DNA of 35,260 nt from Bacteroidales bacterium (GTDB lineage: Bacteria > Bacteroidota > Bacteroidia > Bacteroidales > Bacteroidaceae): NCBI GenBank assembly GCA_018064685.1, contig JAGHUS010000161.1:1-35260 (forward strand), read 5' to 3'. The notes under the pieces are model-generated. The model was not told the DNA's origin. It saw only the letters and a list, made by a program, of their open reading frames with translations, and searched no databases. Positions 24,896 to 33,878 of this stretch are shown here, one piece after another; position 1 is the first letter of the stretch; every line of letters starts with the position of its first letter. The position numbers and the translations under genes were made by a program.

Positions 24896-26443
24896 ATGAA
24901 GAAATTCTACACAAGATTTTTGGTTGCCTTGGCAGCCATCGTGCTGGCCATCCCTGCCAGCGCAGCAGTAGACGGAGTGGCAAGCCTCTTTGGCACGTAC
25001 AAGATGACGGCCAGCCTGGAGTTATTGGACGCCAGCTACAAAGACCAGCTCGCCGCTGAGTGCGAGGTGAAGATCATTAAGGATCCTGCTGGCATCTACG
25101 CTTGCGAGATTGACGGCCTTTTCGGCATCGAGGACAGTTATCAGCAGGTGTCCAAGATGGGTGAGATGGAGGATGGCAAGCAGGCCCTCAGAGTTGTCAA
25201 TCCCAATGGTGGTAACTGGGATGCTTGGGGCTCGTTCGACGGTTGGATGACCAGCATCGACGGAAGCAACCCCTTTGGAGCAGAGCGTTACGGTCCTCTG
25301 TACTACACGCTCAACGAGGACGGCAGCGTCATCACCCTGCCCGACTTTGCATTCGTAAAGATGAATGCCACATTCTCTGAAGTAGAAGGCATCATTGCCA
25401 AGTTCACCAACGTGAAGCTGACCCTCGTCTCTAAGGAGGAGGTTGTTGTAAACGACATCAGCGGCGTCTACCACTTCACCCCCAGCACCGACCACAACTA
25501 TGAGATAGTAGCGGACTTCCCCACCGAGTTCGATATGACGTTGGCAAAAAAGGGTGACAACAAGGCGTACGATGTGACGTTGAGTTGGACAGGACTGGGC
25601 GACTTGAAGTTGGAAGGTAAGTTTGACGGCACAGCCTTGACAATCCCCTTCGAGAATGCCAAGGTGGGTGCATACAGCGTGGTTGACTCTTACGAGAACG
25701 CCAAGAGCAACATCATCTTCAACCTGGTAGGCGAGAACCTGAAGCTGACGAGCGGTATCCTCTTCAACAACGAGGAGGGCAAGAACGTATATTGGGTAGG
25801 TGGCGGTCTGGCTAAGAAGCCCGGCGACGAACCCGTTGCTCCCTCATACGTAGGCACCTACAAGGCTAAGGCAACCGTGGCCTACCACGCCGATGGCATG
25901 CCCGACACTCCCACCGAGGGTGACATCACCATCGAGTATGACGAGACATATAACATGTATTTCGTCACCACCTTCCTGAGTTATGACACCTATACGATGA
26001 ACTATGGCGGCATCGAGTTCCGTCCCGATGCTGAGGATCCCAACAAGGGTTACATTGTTACGGAGGATATGTATCAGTCCCTTGACATCAACTACATGAG
26101 CGAAGACTTTAAGCAGATGCAATACCTCGTGCTGCGCGACGTAAACGGTGCATTGGGCGAGATTCCCGTCACCTTCGACGAGCAGGGTAATATGACCATC
26201 AAGGATTGCAGCATCTTCACCAGTTGGAGTGGCAAGGATGAGCCCGATGGCTTCGTAACCTACTACAGCCCCATCGTGGCCGAGAAGCAGACCGAGACAG
26301 ATGCCATCAAGGTTGTTGAGGCTTCCACAACTACCACTGCCACCGAGTACTTCAACCTCAACGGCATGAAGACCAGTGCCAACCACAAAGGCATCACCAT
26401 CGTCAAGAAGAACGGCAAGGTGATGAAGGTTGTCAAGAAGTAA
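24896..26443 (+). CDS. Secreted three-repeat beta-rich protein with T9SS-like tail
   Basis: I do not recognise a named family. The 515-residue product has a signal peptide (about 1-24, ending PASAAVDG). Three segments each begin with a Gly-x-Tyr strand: SLFGTYKMTAS (about 30), DISGVYHFTPS (about 190) and SYVGTYKAKAT (about 320). They look like diverged lipocalin-like or beta-barrel repeats. The last about 32 residues (YFNLNGMK, then GITIVKKNGKV and KVVKK) resemble the C-terminal sorting domain of type IX secretion cargo, or the degenerate version common in Prevotella. It shares the promoter of the TlpA-like gene and is followed by a terminator hairpin. Confidence 0.8.
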   Translation: MKKFYTRFLVALAAIVLAIPASAAVDGVASLFGTYKMTASLELLDASYKDQLAAECEVKIIKDPAGIYACEIDGLFGIEDSYQQVSKMGEMEDGKQALRVVNPNGGNWDAWGSFDGWMTSIDGSNPFGAERYGPLYYTLNEDGSVITLPDFAFVKMNATFSEVEGIIAKFTNVKLTLVSKEEVVVNDISGVYHFTPSTDHNYEIVADFPTEFDMTLAKKGDNKAYDVTLSWTGLGDLKLEGKFDGTALTIPFENAKVGAYSVVDSYENAKSNIIFNLVGENLKLTSGILFNNEEGKNVYWVGGGLAKKPGDEPVAPSYVGTYKAKATVAYHADGMPDTPTEGDITIEYDETYNMYFVTTFLSYDTYTMNYGGIEFRPDAEDPNKGYIVTEDMYQSLDINYMSEDFKQMQYLVLRDVNGALGEIPVTFDEQGNMTIKDCSIFTSWSGKDEPDGFVTYYSPIVAEKQTETDAIKVVEASTTTTATEYFNLNGMKTSANHKGITIVKKNGKVMKVVKK

Positions 26444-26491
26444 CGAATCCCTACTCGCCCCAAACACGGCAGGCGAGTCAAAACCATACGA

Positions 26492-26540
26492 GCAAGCAGG
26501 ATGTAGCCGTGTGCTCATCCTGTTTGCTTACTCCTTTTTA
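26492..26540 (+). terminator. Hairpin terminator before the SusC gene
   Basis: GCAAGCAGGATG (26492-26503) pairs with CATCCTGTTTGC (26516-26527) over 12 bp with one G-T pair. It is followed by a T-rich stretch ending CCTTTTT. It separates the TlpA-like pair from the SusC/D group, perhaps as a partial terminator. Confidence 0.65.
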
Positions 26541-26563
26541 AAAAAAGATGTAATTTACACACG

Positions 26564-29500
26564 ATGAAAAGATACGTATCATCCCTTCTGTTGTTCTCTG
26601 CTCTTGCCTTCAACACGCAGGCTGCATCTATGGTCAGCCCGGCAAGTAAGGGGAACACAACTGAAGAACCATCATCAAAAAGCACGCATCAAACGCCTGC
26701 GGCAGCTCCTACTGACTCCATCATGCTGGCCGGTGTGATCTATGATGCCGAGTTGAACGATGTACTGCCCGGTGTTAGCATAGCCGCATGGAAGAGCGGC
26801 AGGATTATTGCCGGAACCACGACGGATATGGACGGACGGTTCCATCTGGCACTGAAGGATGGCAACTGCGAGGTACGCGTTACCTATATGGGCTTCAAGA
26901 CTGCCTATATCGATGCCAAGAAGGGCAGCCAGACATTGCTCAAGATTATGCTCGAGCCTGATGCCAAGAAGATGGATAACGTCGTCGTGACAGGTTTCTT
27001 CAACAAGAGCAAGGTATCGTTCACCGGTTCGGTGACCCAGCTCAAAGGCGAGGACCTGAAGCAAGTCACCGGTGTGAATATCATCTCGGCCATCGCTGCC
27101 CTGACACCTGGTCTGGAGGTAGTGGTGAACAGTGCACAAGGCTCTAACCCCAACCACGTACCCGAACTGGTGATGCGTGGTATGTCATCGTTCAGCAACG
27201 AGGGACAGAGCGTCAACCAGCCCACCATCATCCTGGACGGAACGGAGATTAGCATGCAGGAACTCTACGACCTCGATATGAACGAGGTGGAGAGCATCAA
27301 CGTGCTGAAAGACGCCGCCGCCACCGCCCTCTACGGTTCGAAGGCGTCGAACGGTGTGATTGTCATCACCCGCAAACCCATCCAAAACAGCACACTACAC
27401 GTCTCATACAACTTTCTGGGCAATGTGCAGATGCCCCGACTGAACGAATACCACCTGCTCTCGCCCATGCAGAAACTGGAGTACGAGCGCATGGCGGGGC
27501 TCTATGATGCCAAGGGAGCTATCAGCGCACAGACAGGCTTGCCCTTGCAGTATGAGTACGACGAACTCTACAACGAGCGCTACAAGGCCATCATGGCCGG
27601 ACAGAGCAGCGACTGGCTGGCACAGCCCTCGCGCAACTCGTTCAGCCACGACCACTCACTTCGTGTCTATGGTGGTGCCAGCAACCTGCGCTACGAACTG
27701 ACGGGCCGCTATGCCAATACACACGGTGTCATGAAGGACGACCTGCGTCGCCGCTACAGCATCGGCTTCAAACTCGACTATTACATTAAGAACTCCATAC
27801 AGATTTCGAACCGTACCAACTACGGTGAGATTATGACAAAAGCTACTCCTTACGGCAGCTTCTCGACTTATGCACAGATGAATCCCTACGACCGCATGTA
27901 CAATGAGGATGGTTCGGTAAACAACAATCTGGCATGGGATCTCAACAATCCGCTGCACGATGCCACTTTGGGCAGCTATTCAAAGACGGGCAACAAGTCA
28001 CTCTCTAATAGCACCGACTTGCGTTGGGACATCAACAGGATGTTCCGACTGACAGGACACTTCAATGTGACAAGTACCGAGGGATGGTCGGATGCCTTCA
28101 CCTCGCCTTTCGCCCGCCGCTACAAGAACGAGACAGACCTCTCTAAGCGCGGTTCGCTGCAGAAGGGCACCAACCGCAGCAACAGTTATAACGGTAACAT
28201 CGTAGGTACGTTCAACAAGCTCTTCAAGGACGAGTCGCTCATCAGTGCCTCGGCTGGTTGGGAGGTGAACCACAGCGATGCACGCAGCGAATACCTCAAT
28301 GCCATCGGTTTCTACAACGATGCTATGTCGTTCATCGGCAATGCCGCTGGCTATCCCACCAACTCTTCTCCCGCCGGCACCCAAAGCAAGTCGGCCGATG
28401 TGGGTGCCTTCCTTTCGGGCAACTACTCGTTCCGCAACCGCTACTTCGTGGATGGCACCTGGCGTCTGACGGGTTCTTCACAGTTTGGCGAGAACAACCG
28501 TTGGGGTAACTTCTGGTCGGCCGGTGCAGGATGGAACGTCATGAACGAAGGTTTTATGAAGGAGGCCAAGGACCTCTTCGACGTCTTCAAACTACGTGGT
28601 TCACTGGGTTATACGGGTAAGGTGAGTTTCTCACCCTTCCAGGCTATGACCATGTATCAGTACTCCAACCGCTATGAGTATAAGAACGGTATCGGCGCCG
28701 TGCCTCTGACCATCGGCAATGTTAACTTGGCATGGGAGCGTACGATGAGCTACAACCTCGGTCTCGACTTCTCGATGTTCGAGCGCCGACTGAATATCGT
28801 ACTCGATGCCTACATCCGCAACACCACCGACCTGCTGCTCAACAAGTCGATGGCACCCTCGACGGGTGTTACCTCGGCTATGGGCAATCTGGGCGAACTG
28901 CAGAACAAGGGTATCGAGTTCCAAATTGACGGTTACATCTTCCGCACGAAGGACTTCAACTGGAAGTTGGGAACGACAGGTTATATCAACCGCAACAAGA
29001 TAACCAAGATCAACAATGCACTCAAGGAGATGAACAAACGCAACGAGGAGATGGCTACGGCCTACCTCGAACCGTTGGCGCAGTATGCCGAGGGCGAGAG
29101 CGTGACGGCGTTGAAGCTGGTTCGCTCGGGCGGTATCGACCCTGCCACGGGTCGCGAGGTGTACATCAAGCGTAACGGCGAGCGCACCTTCACCTACGAC
29201 GCCACCGACCGTGTGCTGATTGGCGACACACAGCCCAAGTACACCGGAACTATCAATACGAGTGTCTATTGGAAGGGCTTCACGCTCTATGCACTCTTCG
29301 ACTTCCGTATGGGCGGTTGGATATACAACACCACACGTGCCACGAAGGTGGAGGGTAGTAATCCCAAGTATAACGCCGACGAGCGTGTATTCGACGAGCG
29401 TTGGAAGCAGCCTGGCGACATAGCCTTCTACAAGAATATCGCCGATGCCTCACGACCTCAGCAGACCGACCGTTTCGCAGAGAAGGAGAACACGCTGAAC

Positions 29501-29683
29501 CTCGGTACACTGAACCTCAGCTACGAGTTCAACAAAGACATCTGCGCCAAGCTGCACGTCCGCAATCTGCGCTGCGGCATCAACTTCACCGACATCTTCC
29601 GCATCTCGACCGTCAAGATAGAGCGCGGTACCGACTACCTCTATTCCAAGGGCTTCGAAATCAATGTGTCGACAACGTTTTGA
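26564..29683 (+). CDS. SusC/RagA family TonB-linked outer-membrane transporter
   Basis: This 1039-residue TonB-dependent outer-membrane barrel imports a ligand captured by its SusD partner. It has a signal peptide (about 1-22) and a Ser/Thr-rich stretch (about 23-50). A carboxypeptidase-regulatory-like domain (about 53-132) holds the GTTTDMDGRF block. A TonB-box-like MDNVVVTGFF lies at about 137-146. The plug domain (about 150-275) contains PTIILDGTEI and the signature SINVLKDAAATALYGSKASNGVIVI. The barrel ends NVSTTF, a normal terminal aromatic. Length is typical for SusC. The SusD gene begins about 45 bp later. The substrate cannot be read from the sequence. Confidence 0.95.
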   Translation: MKRYVSSLLLFSALAFNTQAASMVSPASKGNTTEEPSSKSTHQTPAAAPTDSIMLAGVIYDAELNDVLPGVSIAAWKSGRIIAGTTTDMDGRFHLALKDGNCEVRVTYMGFKTAYIDAKKGSQTLLKIMLEPDAKKMDNVVVTGFFNKSKVSFTGSVTQLKGEDLKQVTGVNIISAIAALTPGLEVVVNSAQGSNPNHVPELVMRGMSSFSNEGQSVNQPTIILDGTEISMQELYDLDMNEVESINVLKDAAATALYGSKASNGVIVITRKPIQNSTLHVSYNFLGNVQMPRLNEYHLLSPMQKLEYERMAGLYDAKGAISAQTGLPLQYEYDELYNERYKAIMAGQSSDWLAQPSRNSFSHDHSLRVYGGASNLRYELTGRYANTHGVMKDDLRRRYSIGFKLDYYIKNSIQISNRTNYGEIMTKATPYGSFSTYAQMNPYDRMYNEDGSVNNNLAWDLNNPLHDATLGSYSKTGNKSLSNSTDLRWDINRMFRLTGHFNVTSTEGWSDAFTSPFARRYKNETDLSKRGSLQKGTNRSNSYNGNIVGTFNKLFKDESLISASAGWEVNHSDARSEYLNAIGFYNDAMSFIGNAAGYPTNSSPAGTQSKSADVGAFLSGNYSFRNRYFVDGTWRLTGSSQFGENNRWGNFWSAGAGWNVMNEGFMKEAKDLFDVFKLRGSLGYTGKVSFSPFQAMTMYQYSNRYEYKNGIGAVPLTIGNVNLAWERTMSYNLGLDFSMFERRLNIVLDAYIRNTTDLLLNKSMAPSTGVTSAMGNLGELQNKGIEFQIDGYIFRTKDFNWKLGTTGYINRNKITKINNALKEMNKRNEEMATAYLEPLAQYAEGESVTALKLVRSGGIDPATGREVYIKRNGERTFTYDATDRVLIGDTQPKYTGTINTSVYWKGFTLYALFDFRMGGWIYNTTRATKVEGSNPKYNADERVFDERWKQPGDIAFYKNIADASRPQQTDRFAEKENTLNLGTLNLSYEFNKDICAKLHVRNLRCGINFTDIFRISTVKIERGTDYLYSKGFEINVSTTF

Positions 29684-29684
29684 T

Positions 29685-29716
29685 AATTCATAATACACAA
29701 TTCATAATGCATAATT
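29685..29716. repeat. AT-rich repeat fragment between SusC and SusD genes
   Basis: The spacer is made of aattcat and acaattcataatgcataat units, the tail of the composite repeat, ending 11 bp before the preferred SusD ATG. Confidence 0.75.
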
Positions 29717-29727
29717 TCCTGCAACAT

Positions 29728-31176
29728 ATGAAGGTTTTCCTTACTTTTCACGGCATTTCAGTCGTTGCCAAAAACTCACTTTTAATATCAGCGCTGGCGC
29801 TGACGCTGACCGGATGCAACAGTTTTTTGGACATCACACCCGATGGTCAGGCCAAGCGTGACGAGATGTTGAAGACGAAGTCGGGCATCGAGGATGCACT
29901 CTATGGCACGTATGCCCAGATGCGCCAGCAGAGCCTCTATGGCTGCGAACTGAGCATCCGCGGTGTGGAGGTGCTGGCACAGAACATGACTTGTCCCGGC
30001 AACGATGACATCGAGATGCTGCAGAATTACGAGTACGACAAGACGGACATGCGTTCGTGGGCCGAGAGCATCTGGACAGCGATGTACAACAACATCTCGA
30101 ATGCCAACTCCGTGCTGAACAGCGATCTGGTCAGAGGCGCTAGAGAGTTCCCATATACCACCTACAAGGGCGAGGCATTGGCTTTGCGTGCCTACATGCA
30201 CTTCGACCTCGTACGCCTCTTTACCCCACAGTACACGCTCAACCCCACGGCCGACGGTATCCCCTATCAGACAGAGTTCTCGCTCGTCACGCCCCAGTTT
30301 GAGAGCGAGCAGAAGAACTACGAACACATTCTGGCTGACCTGCTCGAGGCAGAACGACTGCTCAAGGTGCAACCCAAGCACCAGTACGATGTCACCGCGT
30401 TCATGAACGACTCACAGTCGCACCTCAACCTATATGCCGTATGGGGCACGCTGGCCCGCGTCTACCTGACGATGGGCAACAAGGAGAAGGCGGCTGCTTA
30501 CGCCGATTCGGTCATCACGAAGAGTCCCTACAAGCTCAAGGAGAAGACGGAGGTCATCAACGATGTGGCCGGCATCCTCTCGCAGAAGGAAACACTCTTC
30601 GGTGTGTATTACGGCGACTTCTACAGCACTACCTCCGAACTGCTGCAGAAACGTACCTTCTACCAGTCGCTCGATCCCCGCAGCGACTTCATGGATTACT
30701 ATGAACGTGAGAGTCTTCCACTCGACTATCGTACTTCGGCTTACTTCACGCAGATTGAAGCCGGTGGTCAGTATTTCTATCGCCTGAGTAAGTTCACCGA
30801 TATCTACGAACTCAACAACAACTCCGGTTCGCGTCCTGCCGAACTCATCCTGGGCATCAACCTCATCCGCATTCCCGAGATGTACTACATCCTTGCCGAG
30901 TGTCTGCTCGACAGCGATCCTGCCAAGGCAAAGGCATATTATAATGAGGTACGCGCGCATAGAGGCCTCTCGGCTCTCGACGAGAGCACCGACCTCACGC
31001 AGGAGCTTATCGACCTGGAGTTCTTCAAGGAATACTTTGGCGAGGGACAGCAGTTCTTCCGCTATAAGCGTCTGAACCAGCCCATCTCCAGTCATGATGC
31101 CCAAAGCATCTATCCCGCTTCCGACAAGATTTATGTAATTCCAATCCCTAATTCCGAATATGCGAACCGCTATTAA
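29728..31176 (+). CDS. SusD/RagB family outer-membrane lipoprotein
   Basis: This 482-residue surface lipoprotein should cap the SusC-type barrel and bind the substrate. The signal peptide ends LTGC with lipidated Cys30, followed by NSFLDITPDGQ. The SusD helical core is recognisable (for example WAESIWTAMYNNISNANSVL, then EALALRAYMHFDLVRLF) and the C-terminus has the usual RIPEMYYILAECLL and FFKEYFGEGQQFFRYKRL. The frame is open much further upstream through the SusC gene, but the ATG at 29728 gives a proper signal peptide. An alternative ATG at 29707 lies inside the repeat. It overlaps the next gene by 17 bp. Confidence 0.93.
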   Translation: MKVFLTFHGISVVAKNSLLISALALTLTGCNSFLDITPDGQAKRDEMLKTKSGIEDALYGTYAQMRQQSLYGCELSIRGVEVLAQNMTCPGNDDIEMLQNYEYDKTDMRSWAESIWTAMYNNISNANSVLNSDLVRGAREFPYTTYKGEALALRAYMHFDLVRLFTPQYTLNPTADGIPYQTEFSLVTPQFESEQKNYEHILADLLEAERLLKVQPKHQYDVTAFMNDSQSHLNLYAVWGTLARVYLTMGNKEKAAAYADSVITKSPYKLKEKTEVINDVAGILSQKETLFGVYYGDFYSTTSELLQKRTFYQSLDPRSDFMDYYERESLPLDYRTSAYFTQIEAGGQYFYRLSKFTDIYELNNNSGSRPAELILGINLIRIPEMYYILAECLLDSDPAKAKAYYNEVRAHRGLSALDESTDLTQELIDLEFFKEYFGEGQQFFRYKRLNQPISSHDAQSIYPASDKIYVIPIPNSEYANRY

Positions 31177-32023
31177 ATATCTTTCACTCCTCGTCTCGTT
31201 GTCCACGGCGATACTCACGACGAGCTGTTCCGAGACCGATTACCTCAAGTATGACAGTGAGGCCAATGGCATCTATTTCCATCGCGACACGCTGACGTAC
31301 TCGTTCTCTGTGATGCCCGTCGACTCACAGACGCACGTGCTGCACATCCCCGTCAAGATTATGGGTGTGGTGGCCGACCATCCCCGCACGTTCAGCTATA
31401 CCGTAGAGCGCCAGATGCCATCCGACTCGCTGCAGAAACTCATCTACCTGCCGGAATCGGCCTCCTTCAACTGGGCCGAGGAGGGCAAGCATTATTCCGT
31501 GCCCGCTCAGGTTACTATACCTGCTGGTCAGATTACAAGCAGCATCCCCATCACCATCTACCGCAACACGTTGGAGGGTAACTTCACCGATGGTTACCAG
31601 CGCTACCGCCTCATCATCCGTCTCTCGGCCAACGAGAACTTCTCGCCTGTACTCTCGGAGAAAGACCAGGTGCGTATCATCGAGTTCGACAATGCCATCG
31701 ACCAGCCTGCCTGGTACGATGCTTTTGGCGGCAAGGTGTGGTACAAGCCCGATCTGGGTGAATGGCATCCCTACAAGTTCATCAAGATGGTGGAATACTT
31801 CCACGACGTGAAGAACATATTGCCCGACACATACAAGAAGATGGTGGCACTCTATGGCGAGAACCTCGAGAATGTGCCTTACGGCGACTTCCACGTCTAC
31901 CGCACCATCTTCCGCAAGCATATCTATGCCCGTATGTACGAGCACTTCAACGATCCTGCCAACCGCGACATGATCCTCTCGCACTATCCCGACTTCCCCT
32001 TCGATTTCCCTAATCCGTTCTAG
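31160..32023 (+). CDS. DUF4843 lipoprotein
   Basis: This 287-residue lipoprotein matches the DUF4843 family, which typically follows SusD in loci with a PKD-like lipoprotein. The signal peptide ends TTSC with Cys23. The N-terminal region (about 24-165) is beta-rich (GIYFHRDTLTYSFSV, then LHIPVKIMG), and the C-terminal part (about 180-287) is aromatic-rich. It is likely an accessory surface protein of the SusC/D complex, by inference from position. It overlaps the SusD gene by 17 bp, so co-translation is expected. Confidence 0.85.
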   Translation: MRTAIKYLSLLVSLSTAILTTSCSETDYLKYDSEANGIYFHRDTLTYSFSVMPVDSQTHVLHIPVKIMGVVADHPRTFSYTVERQMPSDSLQKLIYLPESASFNWAEEGKHYSVPAQVTIPAGQITSSIPITIYRNTLEGNFTDGYQRYRLIIRLSANENFSPVLSEKDQVRIIEFDNAIDQPAWYDAFGGKVWYKPDLGEWHPYKFIKMVEYFHDVKNILPDTYKKMVALYGENLENVPYGDFHVYRTIFRKHIYARMYEHFNDPANRDMILSHYPDFPFDFPNPF

Positions 32024-32140
32024 CCCCCCCCCGCCTCCCCCGACCGCTTCGTTAGGGGAGGAGCTCCATTCTCGCTAAGAGGCAGGCTCCCATTCTCGCT
32101 TGGGTAGGAACCTAATCCTCGCTAGAGGTAGAATGCCAGA
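32024..32140. repeat. Degenerate GC-rich repeat region
   Basis: A C-run and a palindrome-like stretch (GCCTCCCCCGACCG and AGGGGAGG) are followed by three diverged copies of a unit near CTCCCATTCTCGCTTGGGTAGGA (about 32060, 32084 and 32108). The last copies run into the long upstream extension of the next frame. Confidence 0.7.
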
Positions 32141-32174
32141 AAGGGCTAGCATTAGAAATAGCAAAGCCACCGTT

Positions 32175-32194
32175 CCCTTCCATTCATGGAAGGG
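32175..32194. other. Perfect-stem hairpin upstream of the PKD-like gene
   Basis: CCCTTCCAT pairs with ATGGAAGGG over 9 bp around a 2-base centre. It lies about 28 bp before the ATG and could affect mRNA stability or translation. No T-run follows, so it is not a classic terminator. Confidence 0.6.
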
Positions 32195-32222
32195 CAAAAC
32201 AACAAAAAACATCACGACGAAA

Positions 32223-33770
32223 ATGAAAATAAAGAACATACTATCTTACGTCATCATAGGACTTCTCCCCTTTGGGGGAGGTTGGGTAGGGCTGAGTTCC
32301 TGCATCTCTGACGATACGACGCTGCCCACGCGTCCACTTTCTGAAATCAGCATCGATGGTGGCATAACGGCCGAGTATAACATCAGCAAGAACGAACCCT
32401 TGCACATCAAGCCCGTTGTGTCGCAGGAGAACGCACCCAAGCCGCTCAGCTACACTTGGGAGGTGAATCAAGAAGTCTTCTCGCACGACGAGGAGTTTGT
32501 CTTTCCTGCGAAAGAATTAGGAAAATTCCTCTGTCGCCTCATCGTCGAGAACGAGGACGGCAAGACGTTCTACCCCTTCATCATCAATGTCAACTCCCCC
32601 TACGAGGAGGGCATCGCACTGCTGAGCCAAGACCCTTCAGGAGCCAGCATGCTATCCTTCATGCTTACCCCCACCGACGGCAGCGAACGTCACTTCACTA
32701 CGGGCGACTGCTTTACGCTCAACAATGAGGGTACGCCCTTCGCCGACCGTTGTATAGATATGGTGCAGAGCAGCGGTTCGCTCATCGTGGCTTGTCAAGG
32801 CAACCGCGCCACTCCTAACGAAGAGGCAGGGGCAGAGTCTGTCCCCACAATATACTACCTGAACGAGAAGACCCTCGTGGCCGAGAACATCGTCACCGTC
32901 AGTGAGTACGACGACTTCGTGCCCACACACCTTGTCATCCCTAGCGTAGGTGCCTCGGGTGTGGCTTACCCCATCCTCTGCGAGAATGGCAGCATCTACG
33001 AGTTCTCCACCACCGAAGGTGCGGTGTCCAAGCCCACTAACTTCCGCTACAAATATGCGCAGACATGCCTGGCGCACGACGATGGTGGTGCGGGTTGGTC
33101 GTTCGACCTCGTCTTCTGGGACAAGGAGAAAGGCGATCTGTGCGACCTCTACAGCGGTTACGGTCCCTACTACTGCAGTACGCAGTATCTGCTGACGCGT
33201 GAGAATGTGGATGCCACCACCAACTACTTTGCCAACAACGACATTGTGAAGATTGTCAACATCGACCTCACTGCCAAGCAGAAGCGCACCGACGAGAGCG
33301 AGATGTTGGTGCTCACGAAGAATGCGTTCATGACGCGCAAGACGATTCTCTCTACCGGATTCTGGGTTTACGACAACCAGTTGGCAGCAGCCAAGTTGTG
33401 GGACAATGGCGGTACCAGTACAGCCTGCATCGGCACGAATGTCATCAACGAGCAGACACCCTGCGTGGCCAACAAGACATACTATTCGATGCTCTTTGGC
33501 AGTGGCAACAAGGTGCGCCGGTGGAACTATGCCACCTCGCAATCGCTGGCTGATGCAGAGACGTTGCAGACCTTTGGCAGTGACAAGGCCATCGTCACCG
33601 ACCTCGTAATCAGTGAAGACCACCTCACTACCTACGTCGCCTTCTACGAGCCCGACCAACCCGGCCTCAACGGCAGCGTATATGTCATCAACACCGATAC
33701 GGGCGACATTCTGGAGCGCCACGACAACATCTGCTACAAACCCGTAAGAATGATTTACAAGAAGAAATAA
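32223..33770 (+). CDS. PKD-like family lipoprotein
   Basis: This 515-residue lipoprotein matches the PKD-like family that travels with SusC/SusD/DUF4843. The ATG at 32223 was chosen because it begins a signal peptide ending GLSSC with lipidated Cys27; the upstream frame starts with TTG and crosses repeats. A PKD-like domain (about 35-125) has YTWEVNQEVFSHDEEF and LIVENEDGKTFYPF. The rest may be a propeller-like region with repeated strands. Part of the signal peptide's hydrophobic core (LLPFGGGWVG, residues 14-23) is encoded by the palindrome CTCCCCTTTGGGGGAG, so repeat DNA forms part of the export signal. Confidence 0.85.
   Translation: MKIKNILSYVIIGLLPFGGGWVGLSSCISDDTTLPTRPLSEISIDGGITAEYNISKNEPLHIKPVVSQENAPKPLSYTWEVNQEVFSHDEEFVFPAKELGKFLCRLIVENEDGKTFYPFIINVNSPYEEGIALLSQDPSGASMLSFMLTPTDGSERHFTTGDCFTLNNEGTPFADRCIDMVQSSGSLIVACQGNRATPNEEAGAESVPTIYYLNEKTLVAENIVTVSEYDDFVPTHLVIPSVGASGVAYPILCENGSIYEFSTTEGAVSKPTNFRYKYAQTCLAHDDGGAGWSFDLVFWDKEKGDLCDLYSGYGPYYCSTQYLLTRENVDATTNYFANNDIVKIVNIDLTAKQKRTDESEMLVLTKNAFMTRKTILSTGFWVYDNQLAAAKLWDNGGTSTACIGTNVINEQTPCVANKTYYSMLFGSGNKVRRWNYATSQSLADAETLQTFGSDKAIVTDLVISEDHLTTYVAFYEPDQPGLNGSVYVINTDTGDILERHDNICYKPVRMIYKKK
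32264..32302 (+). repeat. Palindromic repeat fragment encoding part of a signal peptide
   Basis: TCTCCCCTTTGGGGGAG at 32264-32280, followed by GTTGGGTAGGGCTGAG, matches the palindrome class found elsewhere in the window. It lies in frame in the PKD-like lipoprotein leader. Confidence 0.75.
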
Positions 33771-33791
33771 AAGCCCCTCAAGGTCGGTTTT

Positions 33792-33862
33792 AAGGTTATA
33801 AGGTTTTAAGGTTTTAAGGTTATAAGGTTTTAAGGTTATAAGGTTTTAAGGTTATAAGGTCC
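33792..33862. repeat. Tandem 8-bp repeat AAGGTT(T/A)T, eight units
   Basis: Eight full units lie at 33792-33855, mostly alternating AAGGTTAT and AAGGTTTT, with a ninth partial unit. The array ends about 17 bp before the hydrolase ATG and starts about 20 bp after the PKD-like stop, so it fills most of the leader. Confidence 0.9.
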
Positions 33863-33878
33863 AAAACACCCCAAAGCA

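Noticed and set aside
29401..29727. N-terminal extension of the SusD frame into the SusC gene
   Set aside because: It begins with TTG, overlaps SusC coding by almost 300 bp and has no signal peptide; the ATG at 29728 gives a normal SusD lipoprotein leader.
26564..31176. Classical polysaccharide utilisation locus
   Set aside because: SusC and SusD are present, but I see no glycoside hydrolase, lyase or SusE/F-like starch binder, so the polysaccharide label is not supported.
32100..32222. N-terminal extension of the PKD-like frame
   Set aside because: It begins with TTG, crosses repeats and a hairpin, and would bury the signal peptide.
32652..33722. Minus-strand frame of 356 codons opposite the PKD-like gene
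   Set aside because: Same reasoning: antisense to a recognisable lipoprotein, with no motif or plausible neighbour on that strand.
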